DNA of 64,000 bases from Bacillus sp. V3B (lineage in GTDB: Bacteria > Bacillota > Bacilli > Bacillales > Cytobacillaceae). The notes beneath the pieces were generated by a model. It did no database searches, was not told the origin of the DNA, and saw nothing but the letters and a program-made list of their open reading frames with translations. Within the stretch, counting starts at the first letter, position 1. The number at the start of each line of letters is the position of its first letter. This document shows positions 26,763 to 35,851 of this stretch, in pieces. The translations under genes and the position numbers were made by a program. Location: contig NZ_JAETXM010000001.1 in assembly GCF_024494465.1 (NCBI RefSeq), positions 1 to 64,000 on the forward strand, read 5' to 3'.

Positions 26763-27629
26763 ATGATATATAGAATGCTTGCTATCAATATTGATGGAAC
26801 ATTACTTCAAACAAATGGAAAAATTCATAAATCAACGAAGGAAGCGATTGATTATGTTCAACAAAAAGGGATTTATGTAACCCTTGTGACATCACGTAGT
26901 TTTCCCTCTGCCAAAAAAGTAGCAAAAGCGTTAAAACTAGACACTATTCTTATTACGCACAGAGGGGCTTATATCGCAAAGGAAATTGGGAAGCCTATTC
27001 ATGCTGCGAGAATTCAAAATAATATTACGTATGATTTGGTTCGTTTACTTGAAGGATTCCCATGTCAAATCAGGCTTGTTCATGAACATTATTCACTTGC
27101 CAATAAATATAAGCTAAGCCATAATATGCTTGCAAAAACCGTATTTACTTCAGGTGATCCTGCATTTTATTCACAACAATTTGTTGATTCAATTGGAGAT
27201 ACGATCATAGATGAACCAGCAAATCCTTCTAGTATTGAAGTATACTTTGAGTTTAAGAATGATTTAAAAGATGTACAGGAAGCCATTGGAAATATGTTCT
27301 CTGAAGTAGAATGTCTGGGGTTGAATGAATTACGGCTTGACATCGTTCCAACAGGTGTTTCAAAGCAAAATGGAACCCTTTATTTAGCAGAGAGATTAGG
27401 TATCTCAAGAAGCGAAATCGTGTATATTGGTGATGGATTGGATGATATTGAAGTGATTGAATCCGCGGGGCTTGGGGTTGCTATGGGAAATGCTCCCTTT
27501 GAAGTGAAAAGAGCAGCAGATTGGATTACTCGTTCACAAAATCAACAAGGTGTTGCTTACATGGTGAAAGAACATTTCCGTAAACAGCAACCAATCGAGT
27601 TTTTACGAAAAATGAATATTATAAAGTGA
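26763..27629 (+). CDS. yhaX: HAD-like Cof-type hydrolase YhaX with altered nucleophile
   Basis: Cof/HAD-IIB type protein of 288 residues. The core motifs are visible: motif I near residues 8-13, motif II (VTLVTSRS), a lysine in GVSKQNGTL, and motif IV (YIGDGLDDIEVIESAGLGVAMGNA). Motif I reads INIDGTLL, so the first aspartate of D-x-D-G-T, the phosphoryl acceptor, is asparagine. Unless another residue substitutes, hydrolysis should be strongly impaired. The protein may therefore bind rather than cleave a phosphorylated ligand. Its own terminator follows. Confidence 0.85.
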   Translation: MIYRMLAINIDGTLLQTNGKIHKSTKEAIDYVQQKGIYVTLVTSRSFPSAKKVAKALKLDTILITHRGAYIAKEIGKPIHAARIQNNITYDLVRLLEGFPCQIRLVHEHYSLANKYKLSHNMLAKTVFTSGDPAFYSQQFVDSIGDTIIDEPANPSSIEVYFEFKNDLKDVQEAIGNMFSEVECLGLNELRLDIVPTGVSKQNGTLYLAERLGISRSEIVYIGDGLDDIEVIESAGLGVAMGNAPFEVKRAADWITRSQNQQGVAYMVKEHFRKQQPIEFLRKMNIIK

Positions 27630-27689
27630 ATCTTCCGTCAGTAGGGAGACTTAGTACCTGTTAAACGGCGATAAAATAGTGGGTGTTGA

Positions 27690-27720
27690 AAAGGCTTGGG
27701 AGAGATTCCAAGCCTTTTTG
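27690..27720 (+). terminator. Terminator after yhaX
   Basis: AAGGCTTGG pairs with CCAAGCCTT, followed by TTTG. Confidence 0.85.
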
Positions 27721-27829
27721 ACATTTTAAAAGTAAATTAATTTTTTAAACTTTTCAAAAAGATACTGAAAGAGAGTGTGTGAACATGTTATCATATAGAG
27801 GATAGTAGATGATTTGCGGAGGGGATAGG

Positions 27830-28621
27830 ATGGCGGTCGACTTTTTGAATGATGCGATAAAAGTAACGATTGAAAATCGTGTGGCGATGATAGAAATGAA
27901 CCAATCAGATGCGTTAAATAGACTGAATAAAGACAATATAAAGGAACTGATTCACATATTAAAGGAAATAAGTATTTCCGATGAGATTAAGATCGTTGTT
28001 CTGACTGGGAAAGAGGGAGCGTTCTCAGCTAGTGTAGACACCCAGGTGTTGAGTCAGTTAAAAAATGAAAGCGATTTCTATTATACAATGAATTTGATTA
28101 ATGAACTTATTTCTGTTCTTTACAGCATGCCGAAAATTACTATTTCAGCGATTAGTGGTAGGGTATCGGGTCTCGGAATTAGTTTGGCATTAGCAACTGA
28201 TCATATTTTAGCAAGTAAACATAGTATATTCGTTATGAATTCCATCGAAATGGGATTAATTCCAGTGGGTGGACTTCACTTTTTCCTCGAAAGACGTCTG
28301 GGTGAAGATCGAGCGAAGCATTTGATCTGGGCTGGAAAGACTATGTCTGCAGAAGAAGCTATACAGCATAGTCTTATCAATGAAATTGCTGAAGGTTCTG
28401 TTCAACAAGCTATTGGAGAAAAAGTTCAACAGTGGCTCCAAACTCCTATCCAAGCAATGATTAAATCCAAAAAAATATTAGCAGAAAAAAATCGTCCGCA
28501 TCTATTAAAAATACTCGAACTTGAAAAATTCGCACAATATAAAATGAGGCAAACAAAAGATCATCAAGAATGCTGCCAGGCCGCTATGGAAAAAAGAAAA
28601 CCCAATTTTGTGGGAGAATAG
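27830..28621 (+). CDS. yhaR: Enoyl-CoA hydratase/isomerase-family protein YhaR
   Basis: Crotonase-fold protein of 263 residues. Oxyanion-hole segments are GAFSASVDT (the usual G-x-x-F-S/C-A-G-x-D has serine in place of the second glycine) and AISGRVSGLGISLALATD. The later active-site segment NSIEMGLIPVGG keeps a glutamate. ATG 27830, behind GCGGAGGGG, is preferred to the frame start at 27809. The CoA substrate is unknown, and the imperfect oxyanion loop makes even hydratase activity uncertain. Confidence 0.82.
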   Translation: MAVDFLNDAIKVTIENRVAMIEMNQSDALNRLNKDNIKELIHILKEISISDEIKIVVLTGKEGAFSASVDTQVLSQLKNESDFYYTMNLINELISVLYSMPKITISAISGRVSGLGISLALATDHILASKHSIFVMNSIEMGLIPVGGLHFFLERRLGEDRAKHLIWAGKTMSAEEAIQHSLINEIAEGSVQQAIGEKVQQWLQTPIQAMIKSKKILAEKNRPHLLKILELEKFAQYKMRQTKDHQECCQAAMEKRKPNFVGE

Positions 28622-28627
28622 AATACT

Positions 28628-28657
28628 AAAAGGGATCTGTATATACAGGTCCTTTTT
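28628..28657 (+). terminator. Terminator after yhaR
   Basis: AAAAGG-CTGT and ACAG-CCTTTTT form a short interrupted hairpin with a T run. Confidence 0.6.
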
Positions 28658-28739
28658 GTTGTGCTCAAAATCAAATTATGAGAACTTGAAACTATTTACA
28701 GTCTTTAACCGTAGTAATGATTGCAAAAGGAGGCGATGG

Positions 28740-29639
28740 ATGGTGTTGGAACTTAATCAAGTTACAAAAAAATTTGGAAAATTTACCGCTGTTGATCAAT
28801 TATCGATTTCGATTCCAGAAAAAGAAATCTTCGGGTTTCTTGGTGCAAATGGAGCGGGGAAAACAACAACCTTCCGTATGATTCTAGGGATATTAAATCC
28901 TAGTGGAGGATCGATTACATGGGATGGAAGAGAAATTAATTATTCAACAAGTCCGATCATTGGCTATCTTCCAGAAGAAAGAGGTTTATATCCAAAGTTG
29001 AAGGTAAAGGATCAAATGGTTTATTTAGCAAGACTAAGAGGGATGCCCAAAAAAGAAGTATTAAAAGAATTGGATTATTGGCTTTCACGATTTAATGTGC
29101 CTGAGTATGTAGATAAGAAAGTAGAAGAGCTATCAAAGGGAAACCAACAAAAAATTCAATTTATTGCCGCTATTATCCATAAACCAAAGCTATTAATTCT
29201 TGATGAACCATTCAGTGGATTGGATCCATTAAATGTTGAATTGTTAAAGGAAGCGGTTCTAGAGTTAAAAGAAAATGGGACAACGATTGTGTTTTCAAGT
29301 CATCGAATGGAACATGTCGAGGAAATGTGTGAACATCTATGCATTATGCATCGAGGAAAGCCAGTCGTGCAAGGCGCACTTAAAGATATCAAACGTGCAT
29401 ATGGGAAAAAGAATTTAGTCATTCATGCCGATTTTGAACTAGATGAACTAAAAGATTTTCCAGGTGTTACGAATGGGAAGAAGACAGCCGAGGGAGTCAC
29501 TTTACAAATCAAGGAAGAAGAAGTTTCTTCACAGATCTTAAAAAGTATTGTCGAAAAGGGGTTTATATCAAAATTCGTTCTTGAAGAGCCGTCATTAAAC
29601 GACATCTTTATTGAAAAGGTAGGTGCCTCCTATGAATAA
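28740..29639 (+). CDS. yhaQ: ABC transporter ATPase YhaQ (NatA-like)
   Basis: ATP-binding subunit of 299 residues. Walker A GANGAGKTTT (near 36-45), signature LSKGNQQK, Walker B LLILDEPFSGLDP and the switch histidine in VFSSHRMEHVEEM are all present. A C-terminal domain of the NatA type follows. GGAGG lies five bases before ATG 28740. The longer frame from 28608 overlaps the preceding terminator and is spurious. It overlaps the permease gene yhaP by eight bases, so the two are translationally coupled. In B. subtilis the homologous NatAB exports sodium. The substrate of YhaQP is not established. Confidence 0.88.
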   Translation: MVLELNQVTKKFGKFTAVDQLSISIPEKEIFGFLGANGAGKTTTFRMILGILNPSGGSITWDGREINYSTSPIIGYLPEERGLYPKLKVKDQMVYLARLRGMPKKEVLKELDYWLSRFNVPEYVDKKVEELSKGNQQKIQFIAAIIHKPKLLILDEPFSGLDPLNVELLKEAVLELKENGTTIVFSSHRMEHVEEMCEHLCIMHRGKPVVQGALKDIKRAYGKKNLVIHADFELDELKDFPGVTNGKKTAEGVTLQIKEEEVSSQILKSIVEKGFISKFVLEEPSLNDIFIEKVGASYE

Positions 29640-30885
29640 ATTTTGGATTATTCTTTTTCATACATATATAAGCAAATTAAAAACAAAATCTTTTATTATT
29701 ACCACCTTGATTACAGCGCTTATCGTAATTGGATTAACGAATATGACGAATATTATTGATTATTTTAATAAAGGAAATGAAACGGAAAAAATCATTGTGA
29801 TTGATGAAACAGGAGAATTATACTCTTTATTAGATGCTCAATTGAAAACCGTTAATGAGGAACTTCTAGTTGAAAAGTTTACTGGGACACCAGAAGAAGC
29901 AGAGATTGAAGTAGAAAATGAAAATTATGTAGGTTTGTTACTTCTAGACTATGATGAAGAGCGTCTTCCGAGTGCAACCTACAAATCTTTAGGTGTGGCT
30001 GATTATGCAATTCCAAGCGATTTACAGTTTACGCTTCAACAAATAAAATCACAACTCGCAGCTTCTCAACTGCAGTTAACACCAGAACAGCTTGGAAAGT
30101 TATCAGAACCGGTTCCTTTTGAACGGATTGCTTTGAAGGAGAATGCAAAAACACAAGAAGAATTAAGTCAAGCACGAGGTCTTGTGTATGTCCTATTGTT
30201 TGTGATTTATTTTGCCGTCATTCTGTATGCCAATATGATTGCGATGGAAGTTGCTACAGAAAAGTCTTCTCGTGTTATGGAAATTTTAATTTCAACTGTC
30301 TCACCAATCAAGCAAATGTTTGGCAAAATTCTTGGAATTGCCTTGTTAAGTTTGACACAAATGGCGGTTCTCTTAGCCACTGGTTACTATTTTGTCAAAC
30401 AAAACCTTGAATCCATGCAAGGAGGATTTTTTGAATTTTTAGGATTTCAAAATATTCCTATTTCGACGATTATTTATGCTGTTGTTTTCTTTATTCTCGG
30501 ATATTTACTGTACGCGACTCTTGCGGCTTTCCTTGGTTCACTTGTCAGCAGAATAGAAGATGTTCAGCAAATGATTACACCGATGACATTGCTCGTGGTA
30601 GCAGGTTTCATGCTTGCTATGTTCGGTCTAAATCAACCAGATACAACGTTTATTACTATTTGTTCATATATTCCATTTTTTACGCCAATGCTCATGTTTA
30701 TGCGTGTCGGAATGCTCAGTTTACCCCTATGGGAGCCGATTCTCGGTATTTCAATCCTGTTACTTTCGATCATCATTCTTGCTATCTTTGGTGCGAGAGT
30801 ATACAAAGGAGGTGTATTAATGTATGGAAAATCAAGTTCGTTTAAAGATATTAAAAAGGCATTACAATTAACGAAAGACGAATAG
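29632..30885 (+). CDS. yhaP: ABC transporter permease YhaP (NatB-like)
   Basis: Membrane subunit of 417 residues with one N-terminal helix (IITTLITALIVIGLTNM), a large extracytoplasmic domain (about residues 50-175) and a C-terminal bundle of five to six helices. The motif VATEKSSRVMEILISTVSPI is typical of ABC-2 type NatB/YhaP permeases. ATG 29632 sits inside the end of yhaQ behind AAAAGGTAGG. With YhaQ it forms the exporter. Confidence 0.87.
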   Translation: MNKFWIILFHTYISKLKTKSFIITTLITALIVIGLTNMTNIIDYFNKGNETEKIIVIDETGELYSLLDAQLKTVNEELLVEKFTGTPEEAEIEVENENYVGLLLLDYDEERLPSATYKSLGVADYAIPSDLQFTLQQIKSQLAASQLQLTPEQLGKLSEPVPFERIALKENAKTQEELSQARGLVYVLLFVIYFAVILYANMIAMEVATEKSSRVMEILISTVSPIKQMFGKILGIALLSLTQMAVLLATGYYFVKQNLESMQGGFFEFLGFQNIPISTIIYAVVFFILGYLLYATLAAFLGSLVSRIEDVQQMITPMTLLVVAGFMLAMFGLNQPDTTFITICSYIPFFTPMLMFMRVGMLSLPLWEPILGISILLLSIIILAIFGARVYKGGVLMYGKSSSFKDIKKALQLTKDE

Positions 30886-30903
30886 TCTAAATAATTTTTA
30901 ATA

Positions 30904-30973
30904 GAGACCCCTTTTTTTCACTCAATTCCATTTTAATCCTGCGGTATAAGAGTAAAAAAGGGTCTTTTTTTAT
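30904..30973. terminator. Terminator after yhaQP
   Basis: AGACCCCTTTTTTT and AAAAAAGGGTCT pair across about 42 bases, followed by a T run. The remaining bases to 31194 hold no gene. Confidence 0.6.
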
Positions 30974-31194
30974 AGACATTGTTCATTTTAAAAATTGACT
31001 TCGGTGTATACGGATATGTGGCTTTCTCGATTAAAGAACTTAAAGCCCGCATGTACGAAAGATTTTAAGAAAATGAATATATTGTTTAACCATTTTCAAA
31101 AACCAGTATAAGAACGTGCATTCGATTTTTAAAGGTGGTAAAATTGAAATAGAATATCTCTTCTCTAGAGAGGAAAGAAGAAGTGGAGAAATTT

Positions 31195-32415
31195 ATGATG
31201 AAACAAATTACATTTATCCATGCAGCAGATCTGCATTTAGATAGTCCAATGATAGGTCTCTCACATTTACCAAAAGAAATTTTTGAACGATTGAAAGAGA
31301 GCACGTTTGTTGCTTTAAAAAAGTTAACAGACGCAGCTATTCAACATCAAGTTGATTTCGTCATTTTAGCAGGTGATTTATTTGATGAAGATGATCGTAG
31401 TGTGCGTGCCCAAACAAGGCTACGAAAAGAAATGAAAAGGTTAGAAGAAAGAGAAATTCCTGTCTATGTTATTCATGGGAACCATGATCATTTAAATGGA
31501 ACATGGGTCCATTTGGACATGCCAGAAAACGTTCATGTGTTCAGTGAAAAGGTTGAAATCAAAACCTATACAAAACCTAATGTGGTGACCTATTTGTACG
31601 GATTTAGCTATGAAACACGACATGTTACAGATAATCGGTTACATGAATATGTCAAAAAGGAAGGAGCTGACCTTCATATCGGGATTTTACATGGGCATGA
31701 TGAAGGAACGAGTGAGCACGGATTGTATGCCCCTTTTCGAACAGAGGACCTTATTGAGAAGAAGTTTGATTATTGGGCTTTAGGCCATATTCATAAACGC
31801 AGACTTCTACACGAGCACCCCCCTATTGTTTATCCAGGAAATATTCAAGGAAGGCATAAAAAGGAAAAGGATGAAAAGGGCTGTTACCTCGTTACATTGA
31901 CTCCTACGGACACAAAGTTGGATTTTATCGAAACAGCGGATATACAGTGGGAAACAGTTCAACTTGATGGGAAAGAAGTAAAGAGCTTTCAAGAGCTACT
32001 TATCCTATGTTATAAAACAATGGAGAAAAAGCGGATAAAGGGTAAAGGGGTATTACTGTCTTTTACTATACAAAATATGAACCTTTCTGGTAAAGAATTG
32101 GAAAATGCGCAGAACGGGGAGCTCTTACAAGCATTGCAGGATGAAGAACGGGAAGAAGATTCTTTTGTCTGGCCCATACAAATTAACATCAAACAAATGT
32201 ATGCATGGGATCAAGGTAAACTTGAAGAACAATCCGAGTTTTACCATGAGTTATTTCAAGTAGCAGATAACCTTGAATATATAACGGATAGTCTTCATCC
32301 ACTCTATGATCATCATATGGCAGCCAAATTTCTTCCATCTCTTTCTGAAAAAGAAAAACTAGATTTAGGGAAAGATGCCTTACAAACTCTAATCCGCTTA
32401 TTACATCAGCATTGA
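31195..32415 (+). CDS. yhaO: Metallophosphoesterase YhaO (SbcD/Mre11-like)
   Basis: Predicted DNA repair nuclease subunit. The dimetal phosphoesterase motifs are in order: HAADLHLDSPM (D-x-H), ILAGDLFDED (G-D-x-x-D), VIHGNHDH (G-N-H-D/E), LHGHDEG and ALGHIHKR (G-H-x-H). The length, 406 residues, matches YhaO. ATG 31195 or 31198 follows GTGGAG. Twelve bases separate it from yhaN, with which it presumably forms an Mre11-Rad50-like complex. Confidence 0.9.
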   Translation: MMKQITFIHAADLHLDSPMIGLSHLPKEIFERLKESTFVALKKLTDAAIQHQVDFVILAGDLFDEDDRSVRAQTRLRKEMKRLEEREIPVYVIHGNHDHLNGTWVHLDMPENVHVFSEKVEIKTYTKPNVVTYLYGFSYETRHVTDNRLHEYVKKEGADLHIGILHGHDEGTSEHGLYAPFRTEDLIEKKFDYWALGHIHKRRLLHEHPPIVYPGNIQGRHKKEKDEKGCYLVTLTPTDTKLDFIETADIQWETVQLDGKEVKSFQELLILCYKTMEKKRIKGKGVLLSFTIQNMNLSGKELENAQNGELLQALQDEEREEDSFVWPIQINIKQMYAWDQGKLEEQSEFYHELFQVADNLEYITDSLHPLYDHHMAAKFLPSLSEKEKLDLGKDALQTLIRLLHQH

Positions 32416-32427
32416 GGAGCTGAAGAA

Positions 32428-35421
32428 ATGGAAATTGTTGAAATATACATATATGGGTATGGGAAATTTGAAGATACTAAATTCTCTCATTTACATCATC
32501 ATCAAGTATTCTTTGGTGAAAATGAGGCGGGAAAGTCGACAATCATGAGCTTTATTCATAGCATTTTGTTTGGTTTTCCGACAAAACAGCAATCTGAACT
32601 TCGCTATGAACCGAAAAAGGGAGCTAAGTATGGTGGCCAACTGATTATTATGTTTCCGAATGAAGGAAAGGTAATCATAGAGAGAGTAAAAGGGAAGGCC
32701 ATAGGTGATGTGGTCGTCAAGTTAGAAAATGGAAGGATCGGTGGAGAAGTGCTTCTTAAGGAGTTATTATCATCTATCGATAAAGATTTATATCAATCCA
32801 TTTTTTCGTTTAATCTTTATGGCCTGCAAAATGTTCATCAAATGAAAGGCGAAGATCTCGGTCGTTTTTTATTCTCAACAGGTACAGTCGGATCTGATGT
32901 ATTGGTAAGAGTAGAAAATGAACTTTCAAAAGAGCTAGATTCGCGCTTTAAACCAAATGGAAGAAACCCGTCTCTCAATATTAAGCTGAAAGAGCTTAGA
33001 GGCTTGCGGAATGAGTTGCGAAAAGCAGAGGAAAATAACGATCAGTATGTAAGCTTACTCGCAAAAAAGGATTCTATCGAGAAACAGATGAAGGTCATCA
33101 AATCAGAAGTGGATTCTCTATTCCAGCAGCAAGCTCGAGTGGAAGAATGGAAAAAGGTTTTTCCTCTGTTTCAACAAGAAAAAATGATTGAGAAAGAGTT
33201 AACTCTATTTAATGATATTATATTTCCGGAAAATGGACTTGAACAGTTGAATTCTCTAAAACAACAACAAGGTCAGCTTGAACGGAAATTAAATACAATA
33301 CAACAGAGAATGGAACGTTTAAAACGGGATGTAGATATGTTACAACCGAGTATATCGCTTCTTGAAAAGGAAAGTGAGATCAACACATCAGTAGAGAGTT
33401 TACCATTGTTGGAGAAATGGAAACAGGATCTTATACAATTACAAGTAAAGGTAAAAAAGGTAGAAGAAGATATTCTTCTTTTACAAAATAAAATTCATCT
33501 TCCTTTATCTGTTGACGAGATCCTTTCTGCTAATACGAGTATTTTTATGAAGGAAAAAACAGCTGCATTACAAGCGAAACAAAAACGATTAATAGAAAAA
33601 AAGCGAGAACTTGATGGCGAGTTTCAAGAAGAAAAAAGACGATTAGTACAGTTAGAATCGGAAGAAAGGTCCATGAAAGGCGAGGTCCTAACCGATGTGG
33701 AACGACAGAATTTAAGAGAAAAGTTAAGCTGTTTACAAACAAAGGAAACTCTTTTGCTGAAACAGACTGAAATAAAGGAGAGGCTTGCATTTTTAACCCA
33801 GTCGATTCAGCAGGCAGAGGCTAAAAGGAATCAGGATAAACGGCAGTATCTTTTTTTTGCTATTCTGTTTATTTTCCTCAGTGGTTGGGGGTTTTTTTCT
33901 GAAACGTTAGGATTAATTATTGCAGGTGTAATCGGTTTCCTATTTGCGATTTTTTCCTTTTGGAAAATAAGTTCTGCAGTGGCAAATGAGCTTTTACAAA
34001 CGGAAATGAGAAATCTACAGAAAAACAAGAAAGAACTTGAGAAGGCTGACAAAGAACCGACTGAACACGTTAAGCTTCTTGAACAAAAGTATGAAAAAGA
34101 TTCGTTACTCCGTGAACAATTATTTCAATTAACCATGAAGCGTGAAAGACAACAGGAGCATTATGATCGTGTAATTGATCGTTTTGAGATGTGGGAAGAA
34201 GAATCGGCAGAGCTTCGAAATGAGTTACTAACGATAGGAAAGCAATTACATATCCCTGATGAAATGGCCCTGAAATTTTTATTTGATGCTTTTCAGATAA
34301 TCGATGAGCTGAAAAAGCATCATCAAGAGCGGACCTTCATGCTTGAGCAGATTCACTCAACTGAGAATGCGATGGAGGAAGTATTAAATCCTGTACAAGA
34401 ATTGTTATTACAGTTTATGTCTGACGACAATATCCCCCTTCAAGAGGGTGTCCTTCTTTTAAAACGTAAATTGCGAGATGAGTTGGAAAAGGAGATTCAA
34501 TATAAGGAGAAAAAGCATCAATATAAAGTCCTTGAAGAAGAATTAAAAGGCGACCAGCTTGAATGCGAGAGAATGATAGAGGGAGTCTCGAACCTCTTAC
34601 TTTCTGCATCTGCCAAAAGTGAAGAGCATTTTCAGGAAATTGGCAAAAAGGCTACTCAGAAAACGGAGCTTATGGATAAACGAAATAGTTTACGGTTACA
34701 GTTAAACATGTCTACCTTTAGTGAAGAAGAAGTAGAAATGCTTTCAGAAAGATCGTTGGAGTCATTGATTCAGGAGATCATGGATAGTAGAAAAAAACAA
34801 GAGGAGAATTTGTCCTGTTTACAGGACGAGATGGCATCCTGTAAACATCGTATTCAGATGATTGAGGATGGGGGAACCTATGCCGAGCTTTTGCATCGTT
34901 ATAAGCAATTAAAGGTTGAATTTGAAGAAGAAGCCAGAGAATGGGCACGTTTTTCTGCTGCAAAAGAGATCCTCCAGAAAACCGTTAATAATTTTAAACA
35001 AGAGCGGTTACCTAAAATGCTTATGAAGGCAGAGGAGTATTTGACCTTTTTAACAGATGGTAATTACTGTCGTATTCTTCCGAAACAAGAAGGAAATGGT
35101 TTTTTAATTGAAAGTAAGGACCACCTCCTTTTTGAAGCAAATGAGTTGAGTCAAGCAACGACAGAACAAATATATGTTGCGTTACGGCTTTCTCTTGCTG
35201 TGACCTTATATGAAAAATATAAGTTTCCCATTATGATTGATGATAGCTTTGTGAATTTTGATGCATCTAGAACACAGAAGGTTTCCCAATTATTGAAAGG
35301 ACTTCCAGACCATCAAATTCTATTTTTCACTTGTCATGAGCATTTATTGACCTATTTTCAATGGGCTGAATTGATTTACCTAAAGAAAGGTGATCCAGTG
35401 ACTCCTAAACAATCAAGGTAG
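32428..35421 (+). CDS. yhaN: SbcC/Rad50-like ATPase YhaN with central membrane hairpin
   Basis: ATPase of 997 residues. Walker A is GENEAGKSTIMSFIHSI (near 30-46). Two long coiled-coil arms (about 180-465 and 515-850) follow. The C-terminal half-site has ATTEQIYVALRLSLAVTL (signature-like) and Walker B FPIMIDDSFVNFD. Where SbcC and Rad50 carry a zinc hook, this protein has two hydrophobic helices (FFAILFIFLSGWGFF and LGLIIAGVIGFLFAIFSFW, about 472-510), so the arms may be anchored to the membrane. GAGGAG precedes the ATG. It is co-transcribed with yhaO. Confidence 0.9.
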   Translation: MEIVEIYIYGYGKFEDTKFSHLHHHQVFFGENEAGKSTIMSFIHSILFGFPTKQQSELRYEPKKGAKYGGQLIIMFPNEGKVIIERVKGKAIGDVVVKLENGRIGGEVLLKELLSSIDKDLYQSIFSFNLYGLQNVHQMKGEDLGRFLFSTGTVGSDVLVRVENELSKELDSRFKPNGRNPSLNIKLKELRGLRNELRKAEENNDQYVSLLAKKDSIEKQMKVIKSEVDSLFQQQARVEEWKKVFPLFQQEKMIEKELTLFNDIIFPENGLEQLNSLKQQQGQLERKLNTIQQRMERLKRDVDMLQPSISLLEKESEINTSVESLPLLEKWKQDLIQLQVKVKKVEEDILLLQNKIHLPLSVDEILSANTSIFMKEKTAALQAKQKRLIEKKRELDGEFQEEKRRLVQLESEERSMKGEVLTDVERQNLREKLSCLQTKETLLLKQTEIKERLAFLTQSIQQAEAKRNQDKRQYLFFAILFIFLSGWGFFSETLGLIIAGVIGFLFAIFSFWKISSAVANELLQTEMRNLQKNKKELEKADKEPTEHVKLLEQKYEKDSLLREQLFQLTMKRERQQEHYDRVIDRFEMWEEESAELRNELLTIGKQLHIPDEMALKFLFDAFQIIDELKKHHQERTFMLEQIHSTENAMEEVLNPVQELLLQFMSDDNIPLQEGVLLLKRKLRDELEKEIQYKEKKHQYKVLEEELKGDQLECERMIEGVSNLLLSASAKSEEHFQEIGKKATQKTELMDKRNSLRLQLNMSTFSEEEVEMLSERSLESLIQEIMDSRKKQEENLSCLQDEMASCKHRIQMIEDGGTYAELLHRYKQLKVEFEEEAREWARFSAAKEILQKTVNNFKQERLPKMLMKAEEYLTFLTDGNYCRILPKQEGNGFLIESKDHLLFEANELSQATTEQIYVALRLSLAVTLYEKYKFPIMIDDSFVNFDASRTQKVSQLLKGLPDHQILFFTCHEHLLTYFQWAELIYLKKGDPVTPKQSR

Positions 35422-35525
35422 GGAAAAATATTTTAGAAGGAGTGGGAACGTTTTTCTTAGACATAACCTTCTCTTACCTTACATAAAATGTATGGACAAC
35501 CATTCAGTGAAAAGAGGTGAGTCAT

Positions 35526-35717
35526 ATGGATATTCCATTTTGGATTTATTTTGTTGTGATGGGGATTATCCTTAGCGCATATATGGTTATTCGAACAGGG
35601 AAGGAAGAAAAACGCATGGAAGATGAAATAATTGAGCGCGAGGGAGAAATCTATATGAAACGTTTGGAGCAGGAGCGGGAAGAAAAAGAGAAAACACAAA
35701 AATCATTAGGAGTCTAA
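35526..35717 (+). CDS. yhaL: Sporulation protein YhaL
   Basis: Sixty-three-residue single-span membrane protein. IPFWIYFVVMGIILSAYMVI is the N-terminal helix, followed by a charged tail (KRLEQEREEKEKTQ). ATG 35526 follows AAGAGGTGA. The family is produced in the mother cell during sporulation in B. subtilis, function unknown. In B. subtilis the exonuclease gene yhaM lies between yhaN and yhaL, and it is absent here. Confidence 0.85.
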   Translation: MDIPFWIYFVVMGIILSAYMVIRTGKEEKRMEDEIIEREGEIYMKRLEQEREEKEKTQKSLGV

Positions 35718-35778
35718 TTATTTTACCATGTTGATAGTCAATGACATCATTCTAGAAGGATTATAAAGATAAAAAAGA

Positions 35779-35819
35779 AAAAACCCAGTTTCTAGATAAA
35801 AGAGACTGGGTTTTTCTAT
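35779..35819. terminator. Bidirectional terminator yhaL/prsA
   Basis: AAAAACCCAGTTTCT pairs with AGACTGGGTTTTTCT between convergent genes. Confidence 0.88.
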
Positions 35820-35851
35820 GGGGTTATGACTGATCTAAATGGTAGATTCTT

